A program made the translations under genes and the position numbers. Shown here piece after piece: positions 5,542 through 9,825 of a DNA stretch of 9,825 nucleotides (its first letter is position 1; every line of letters starts with the position of its first letter). The stretch is from NCBI GenBank assembly GCA_002698045.1, contig NZUR01000032.1, positions 15,765 to 25,589 of the forward strand, given 5' to 3'. The notes below the pieces were generated by a model, which was not told where the DNA came from, did no database searches, and worked only from the letters and a program-made list of their open reading frames with translations. The stretch is from Thiotrichales bacterium (lineage in GTDB: Bacteria > Pseudomonadota > Gammaproteobacteria > PS1 > Pseudothioglobaceae).

Positions 5542-7314
5542 TTAACTATCTACATTAATTTGCATCCAAAACTCAAGCAATGCTAAATGCCACAACCTTG
5601 AGCCATTTAATGAGGTCATATAATCTCTCGGGGAATTAATCACCTTATTAATATATTTCTGGTCAAAAATTCCCCTATGACGACAAGAGCTAGACAAAAG
5701 TATATCAGACATAAATTCCAAGAAATCACCCTGAATATACTTCAATGCTGGCATTGGAAAATACCCCTTCTTTCGATCAATTACCGAGCTAGGTAAAAGT
5801 TCACGTGCAATTTTCTTGAGAGGATACTTCCCCTCTTCTCTCATTTTCAAAGAGGGTGGTATTTTCAAAGCCCACTCCACAAGCTCAGTATCCATAAAGG
5901 GTACCCTTGCCTCAAGACCCCACGCCATAGTCATATTGTCTACTCGTTTTACAGGATCATCAACAATCAATCTTGTCATATCAGTACGAAATACTTTGTC
6001 TATAAAAGAGTCTGCGCCTGGCTTTAAAAATTCCTTACTTAGCCATTTATGAGTATGGTTTTCTCCTTGATAAATTGGCATGACAGTTTGTAAATACTCA
6101 TCGTGAGGTCTATCAACATAGTGCTTGGAAAAGCTTTCAATTTCATCGCCATGCTCTTTAGCCATTCTAGGATACCAAAAATAACCAGCAAAAGCTTCAT
6201 CTGCGCCTTGCCCAGATAAAACAACTTTAGTATGTTTTGAGACCTGCTCAGAGAGCAAGTAAAAGGCTATTGCATCTTGTCCAACCATTGGCTCAGACAT
6301 ATTCATTACTGCTTCTGACAATCTAGGTAATACCTCTTGATTACTTAATAAATATTTTTTATGATCAGTTTTAAATTTAGATACTACTTGATCTGAATAC
6401 TCAAACTCACTCCCAGATTCATCATCAATATCTTCAAATCCAATAGAAAAAGTACGAATATCTCTATGCTCTGCCTCTTTAAGTAATGCAACAATAAGTG
6501 AAGAATCAAGACCTCCAGAGAGCAACACACCTATAGGAACATCTGAAGCAGCCATCCTTTTAGTTACTGCTGCAGTAAGCAGTTCATGGGTTCTAGCAAT
6601 ATAATCTTGCTCTGAAACATTACCTTCAGGCCTAGTTGCGCTAGGATGCCAATAGGTTTGTTCCTTTATATCTCCTTTTTCACTTAATACAATATATGTG
6701 CCAGGTTTTAATTTCTTAATTCCATTAATAATAGTATTTGGAGCTGGAACAGCGCCATGAAGAGATAGTTGTTGTTGTAAAGCAATGGGGTTTACACTTT
6801 TATCAAGATCTTGAGTTAATAATGCTTGTGAGTTTGAAGCAAAAGTAAAAGCTTTATTAGTCAAATTATAGTAAAGAGGCTTAATGCCCATTCTATCTCT
6901 AGCGATAAAAAGTTTCTTGGAAGGTTTATCCCAAATTGCAAAAGCAAACATACCATCTAAGTGGTGAACACAATCCTCTCCCCAGTAATGATATGCCTTA
7001 ATGATGACTTCGGTATCAGAACTCGAAAAAAATGAATAACCCTTGCCAATTAATCTTGAACGGAGTTGTTTATAGTTATAAATTGTGCCGTTAAATACTA
7101 AAGTCAATTTTAGAAGACTATCTATCATTGGCTGGGAGCCAGAGCTTGACAAATCAATAATACTTAATCGTTGATGTCCAAAACCAATCTTACCCTCAAG
7201 CCACTTTCCATTTGAATCTGGCCCTCTTCTGGCAAGCTTGTTCATCATATTGTCTAAAGATTCTGAAGAAGGAGTGCCTCCATCAAATCTAAGCTGACCA
7301 CAAATACCACACAT
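5542..7314 (-). CDS. Asparagine synthase-family glutamine amidotransferase, probably N-acetylglutaminylglutamine amidotransferase type (AsnB/AsnO-like)
   Basis: A two-domain enzyme of 590 residues. The N-terminal class II glutaminase begins MCGICG with the nucleophile Cys2, followed by RRGPDS (29-34), R49 in HQRLSIID, FNG (74-76) and D100. The synthetase domain has the PP-loop LLSGGLDSS (264-272) and SGQGADEAFAGYFWYP (367-382), then VDDPVKRVDNMTMAWGLEARVPF. Length and segments such as EFEYSD, KGYFPMPALKYIQG and LNGSRLWHLALLEFW look, from memory, like the NAGGN amidotransferase family, which amidates acetylated glutaminylglutamine to an osmolyte; E. coli AsnB differs strongly. Plain asparagine synthase remains possible. 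The NAGGN synthase (GNAT/ATP-grasp) and peptidase partners are not in the window. The start at 7314 is required to expose Cys2. rnhA follows three bases downstream. Confidence 0.88.
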   Translation of the reverse strand: MCGICGQLRFDGGTPSSESLDNMMNKLARRGPDSNGKWLEGKIGFGHQRLSIIDLSSSGSQPMIDSLLKLTLVFNGTIYNYKQLRSRLIGKGYSFFSSSDTEVIIKAYHYWGEDCVHHLDGMFAFAIWDKPSKKLFIARDRMGIKPLYYNLTNKAFTFASNSQALLTQDLDKSVNPIALQQQLSLHGAVPAPNTIINGIKKLKPGTYIVLSEKGDIKEQTYWHPSATRPEGNVSEQDYIARTHELLTAAVTKRMAASDVPIGVLLSGGLDSSLIVALLKEAEHRDIRTFSIGFEDIDDESGSEFEYSDQVVSKFKTDHKKYLLSNQEVLPRLSEAVMNMSEPMVGQDAIAFYLLSEQVSKHTKVVLSGQGADEAFAGYFWYPRMAKEHGDEIESFSKHYVDRPHDEYLQTVMPIYQGENHTHKWLSKEFLKPGADSFIDKVFRTDMTRLIVDDPVKRVDNMTMAWGLEARVPFMDTELVEWALKIPPSLKMREEGKYPLKKIARELLPSSVIDRKKGYFPMPALKYIQGDFLEFMSDILLSSSCRHRGIFDQKYINKVINSPRDYMTSLNGSRLWHLALLEFWMQINVDS

Positions 7315-7364
7315 AAACTATAAAGCCTTAACCATTAAATTTAAATACCAAACAACCTCCTAGC

Positions 7365-7392
7365 AATATAGATACTTGTTAATATATTTCTA
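7365..7392 (-). promoter_or_regulatory. Predicted promoter of the amidotransferase-rnhA unit
   Basis: On the minus strand TAGAAA (7392-7387, 4 of 6) and TATATT (7370-7365, 5 of 6) are separated by 16 bases, predicting a start near 7358 and a leader of about 44 bases. Its -35 overlaps the -10 of the opposing leuC promoter. An AGGAGG at 7361-7356 falls at the predicted start, too far (41 bases) from the amidotransferase ATG to serve it. The region is AT-rich, so chance matches are common. Confidence 0.4.
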
Positions 7393-7396
7393 TAAT
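7369..7396 (+). promoter_or_regulatory. leuC: Predicted promoter of leuC-leuD-ruvA
   Basis: A perfect TATAAT at 7391-7396 with TAGATA (7369-7374, 4 of 6) 16 bases upstream predicts a start near 7403 and a leader of about 49 bases. A second possible -10, TAAAAT at 7416-7421, lacks a convincing -35. No run of leucine codons or attenuator hairpin was seen between here and leuC, so classical leucine attenuation is not evident. Confidence 0.45.
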
Positions 7397-7436
7397 TGAG
7401 GTTGAGTTAGAAATGTAAAATAGTCATTTTATCAAG

Positions 7437-7451
7437 TATTACTTAGTAATA
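7437..7451. repeat. Odd-centred palindrome abutting the leuC start codon
   Basis: TATTACT-T-AGTAATA is a perfect inverted repeat with 7-base arms ending at the base before the leuC ATG. As DNA it could be an operator. As RNA it would form only a weak five-pair A-U stem, in the place where the Shine-Dalgarno should be; no purine-rich ribosome site is seen there. Confidence 0.4.
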
Positions 7452-8855
7452 ATGGCCGAAACACTTTACGACAAACTAATGAGTGCTCATATAGTTCGTG
7501 AGCAGGATGGTGCAACTCTTATATATATTGATCGCCAGCTCATTCATGAAGTCACTTCGCCCCAGGCATTTGAAGGACTTACACTTTCAGGAAGAAAACT
7601 ATGGCGTAACAAGTCAAACCTAGCAGTGCCTGATCATAATGTTCCAACAACTGAGAGATCAAGTGGTGTAAATAGTATTACCGATCCCGTCTCTAGGCTT
7701 CAAGTTGAAACCCTAGATAAGAATTGTAAAACCTTCGATATTAATGAAATCCAAATGAATGACATTCGTCAAGGTATTGTTCATGTTATTGGTCCTGAGC
7801 AAGGTGCAACTCTTCCAGGAATGAGTATTGTATGTGGCGATTCCCATACAACAACACATGGCGCCTTAGGTGCCTTAGCTTTTGGTATTGGCACCTCTGA
7901 AGTCGAGCATGTTCTTGCAACAGGTTGCCTATGGCAGAACAAAGCTAAAAATATGAAAATTGAAGTTAACGGCGATTTGGGTGACAATATTAGTGCTAAA
8001 GATCTTGCACTATATGTAATTGGAAAAATTGGTACTGCGGGTGGAACTGGATTTGCAATTGAGTTTTGTGGTACTGCTATTCAATCTATGAGTATAGAAG
8101 GTAGGATGACCCTATGTAATATGTCAATTGAAGCAGGAGCAAAGGTTGGAATAGTTGCAGTAGATGATAAGACTGTTGATTACGTTAAAGGGAGGCCTTT
8201 TACACCTATAGATGAGAATTGGGACTTAGCTTTAGAATATTGGAAGACTTTGCATAGCGATGATGATGCACATTTTGATGAATCAATTGTAATAGACGCT
8301 AGCATGATTAAACCTCAAGTAACTTGGGGTACATCACCTGAGATGGTGGTTGATATAAATGGCTCAACACCTGACCCAGAAAAAGAAAAAGACCAAGTAA
8401 AAGCGGAAAGTATTCGTAACGCACTAAAATATATTCATCTAAAACCCAACACTTCATTAAGTTCAGTTGCAATAGATAAAGTTTTTATAGGTTCCTGTAC
8501 AAACTCAAGGATTGAAGACTTACGCATAGCCGCTTCAGTTGCCAAAGGTAAAAAAATTGCTGACAATATAAAACTTGCACTTGTCGTACCAGGTTCTGGG
8601 CTCGTCAAACAGCAGGCTGAAGCTGAAGGGCTCGATCAAATTTTTAAAGATGCAGGTTTTGAGTGGCGAGAGCCCGGATGTTCAATGTGTCTAGCTATGA
8701 ATGCTGATAAATTAGAGCCTGGAGAGAGATGTGCAAGTACCTCAAATAGAAACTTTGAAGGCAGGCAAGGCCAAGGCTCATTTACCCATCTAGTTAGCCC
8801 AGCTATTGCTGCAGCGAGCGCGATTGCAGGTCATTTTTCAGGAGTAGATTCATGA
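7452..8855 (+). CDS. leuC: 3-isopropylmalate dehydratase large subunit
   Basis: Aconitase-family subunit that, with LeuD, isomerises 2-isopropylmalate to 3-isopropylmalate in leucine synthesis. The 467 residues match E. coli LeuC (466). The three 4Fe-4S ligands are C349 (GSCTNSR), C410 and C413 ([10 protein letters not shown]). Other landmarks are VPDHNVPT (59-66), [19 protein letters not shown] (129-147) and the C-terminal [15 protein letters not shown]. The start at 7452 ([13 protein letters not shown]) aligns with the family. No Shine-Dalgarno is visible; a palindrome occupies that place. leuD overlaps its stop by 4 bases (ATGA). leuA and leuB are not in the window. Confidence 0.98.
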   Translation: MAETLYDKLMSAHIVREQDGATLIYIDRQLIHEVTSPQAFEGLTLSGRKLWRNKSNLAVPDHNVPTTERSSGVNSITDPVSRLQVETLDKNCKTFDINEIQMNDIRQGIVHVIGPEQGATLPGMSIVCGDSHTTTHGALGALAFGIGTSEVEHVLATGCLWQNKAKNMKIEVNGDLGDNISAKDLALYVIGKIGTAGGTGFAIEFCGTAIQSMSIEGRMTLCNMSIEAGAKVGIVAVDDKTVDYVKGRPFTPIDENWDLALEYWKTLHSDDDAHFDESIVIDASMIKPQVTWGTSPEMVVDINGSTPDPEKEKDQVKAESIRNALKYIHLKPNTSLSSVAIDKVFIGSCTNSRIEDLRIAASVAKGKKIADNIKLALVVPGSGLVKQQAEAEGLDQIFKDAGFEWREPGCSMCLAMNADKLEPGERCASTSNRNFEGRQGQGSFTHLVSPAIAAASAIAGHFSGVDS

Positions 8856-9466
8856 AAAAATTTACCTCATTAAGCTCTATTGCTATGCCTCTAGATCGAG
8901 CAAATATTGACACTGATGCTATCATTCCAAAACAATTCTTAAAATCAATAAAAAGAAGTGGTTTCGGACCTAACTTATTTGATGAATGGCGTTATCTAGA
9001 TCACGGTGAAGTTGGAATGGATAATTCAATACGCCCAATTAATACTGACTTTGTTTTAAACAATCCACAATATTCAGGTGCTCAAATTCTTTTAACAAGA
9101 AGAAACTTTGGTTGTGGCTCTTCTAGAGAGCATGCCCCTTGGGCTCTAGAGGATTTTGGATTTCGTGCTATTATTGCACCTAGCTTTGCAGATATATTCT
9201 ATAACAATTGTTTTAAAAATGGCATTCTTCCGATTGTTTTAAGTCATGAAATTGTTGATAATTTATTTAAATATAGCGGTAATATAGTTATCAATCTTGA
9301 GGATCAAACTGTTAAAACACAGAACCAGGTATTTAATTTTGATGTTGACGCTGAGAGAAAACGTAGACTTCTTAATGGTCTTGATGATATTGGTTTAACA
9401 TTGCAATATGAAAATCAAATACGTTCTTTTGAGACAGAACACTTTAACAAGTTCCCTTGGCTATGA
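8852..9466 (+). CDS. leuD: 3-isopropylmalate dehydratase small subunit
   Basis: Small swivel-domain partner of LeuC. The 204 residues match the usual length of about 200. Family landmarks are the N-terminal [19 protein letters not shown] (12-30), NLFDEWRY (41-48), [17 protein letters not shown] (83-99), which contributes to the active site, and [16 protein letters not shown] (112-127). The ATG overlaps the leuC stop (ATGA) but also has its own strong AGGAG at 8840-8844, seven bases upstream, so it need not rely on coupling. Its own stop overlaps the ruvA start in the same ATGA fashion. leuB, often the next gene in leuCD clusters, is replaced by ruvA. Confidence 0.98.
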   Translation: MKKFTSLSSIAMPLDRANIDTDAIIPKQFLKSIKRSGFGPNLFDEWRYLDHGEVGMDNSIRPINTDFVLNNPQYSGAQILLTRRNFGCGSSREHAPWALEDFGFRAIIAPSFADIFYNNCFKNGILPIVLSHEIVDNLFKYSGNIVINLEDQTVKTQNQVFNFDVDAERKRRLLNGLDDIGLTLQYENQIRSFETEHFNKFPWL

Positions 9467-9825
9467 TTGGTCATCTTAAAGGTCAAATAATTAGTAAGAA
9501 TCCACCCGAAATTCTTATGGAGGTTGGTGGTATTGGCTATGAATTACTCTGTCCAATGTCAACATTCTATGAGCTGGGTAATCCGAATGATGAGATTTTA
9601 CTTTTTACACACCTCAGCATTAAAGAGGATGCTCATACGCTATTTGGATTTATATCTAAAGATGAAAAAAATATCTTTAGAGAATTAATAAGAGTTAACG
9701 GTGTGGGGCCTAAAGTTGCACTTGCAATATTGTCGCACCTTTCTGTAACCTCTCTTATTGAGTGTATTGCCACTGAAGACTCAGATCTTTTAGCAAAAAC
9801 CCCTGGTATTGGTAAAAAGACTGCA
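9463..9825 (+). CDS. ruvA: Holliday junction branch migration protein RuvA (partial, C-terminal part outside window)
   Basis: RuvA tetramers bind Holliday junctions and load the RuvB motor for branch migration. The first 121 residues are present. Domain I (OB fold, about 1-64) begins [20 protein letters not shown], and contains the acidic pin pair E55 and D56 in [11 protein letters not shown]. Domain II has both helix-hairpin-helix motifs, [12 protein letters not shown] (79-90) and TPGIGKKTA (113-121). The C-terminal RuvB-binding domain lies past the window edge. The ATG overlaps the leuD stop by 4 bases and no ribosome site of its own is seen, so translation is probably coupled to leuD. ruvC, the commonest upstream neighbour, is absent; whether ruvB follows cannot be seen. 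Confidence 0.97.
   Translation, partial: MIGHLKGQIISKNPPEILMEVGGIGYELLCPMSTFYELGNPNDEILLFTHLSIKEDAHTLFGFISKDEKNIFRELIRVNGVGPKVALAILSHLSVTSLIECIATEDSDLLAKTPGIGKKTA

Noticed and set aside
7397..7451. Leucine attenuator leader peptide before leuC
   Set aside because: No short ORF with a run of leucine codons and no terminator hairpin in this stretch.
1..9825. Mobile elements, CRISPR, tRNA genes or a defence island
   Set aside because: No transposase, integrase, direct-repeat array, tRNA or defence domain was recognised; nearly all bases belong to identifiable genes.

Overview
The window reads as ordinary core chromosome of an AT-rich gammaproteobacterium. RlmN, Ndk, SmpB, RatA, RluE, HU and RNase HI all resemble their E. 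coli counterparts closely, and two gene neighbourhoods are gammaproteobacterial habits: ndk next to rlmN, and smpB divergent from ratA. The low G+C, very short spacers and frequent gene overlaps suggest a streamlined, possibly marine lineage (for example near the SUP05/Thioglobus group). That placement is inference from composition and compactness, not a phylogeny. No insertion sequence, phage gene, CRISPR array, tRNA or rRNA was seen, and no gene-free gap exceeds about 180 bases.

Layout. Positions 1-998 (minus strand) hold an ndk-rlmN unit with a good promoter; rlmN runs off the left edge. Positions 1052-2368 (minus) hold a solitary FAD-dependent amine/amino-acid-type oxidoreductase. Its likely -10 box abuts the T-tract of the strong terminator of the next gene. 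Positions 2435-2707 (minus) encode the DNA-binding protein HU behind a long untranslated leader. smpB (minus, 2889-3365) and ratA (plus, from 3364) diverge from start codons that overlap by two bases. ratA, rluE and a DUF455 ferritin-like gene form a tightly nested plus-strand operon that collides tail to tail with rnhA at 5101-5108. rnhA lies three bases behind a 590-residue asparagine synthase-family amidotransferase (5542-7314, minus), which looks more like the N-acetylglutaminylglutamine amide (NAGGN) osmolyte enzyme than like AsnB. A 137-base divergent region then leads into leuC-leuD-ruvA on the plus strand, coupled by two 4-base overlaps; ruvA runs off the right edge.

Functional themes. 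Several genes act on RNA or at the ribosome: rlmN (23S rRNA and tRNA methylation), smpB (trans-translation), ratA (reported to affect 70S assembly) and rluE (23S pseudouridine). The rest covers nucleotide balance (ndk), nucleoid structure (hup), genome maintenance (rnhA, ruvA), leucine synthesis (leuCD) and probably osmolyte or asparagine synthesis. I found no clearly new multi-gene system. The points most worth a second look are the ferritin-like protein in the ribosome-related operon, the orphan NAGGN-type amidotransferase, the overlapping smpB/ratA starts, the terminator/promoter overlap, and the leuCD-ruvA coupling.
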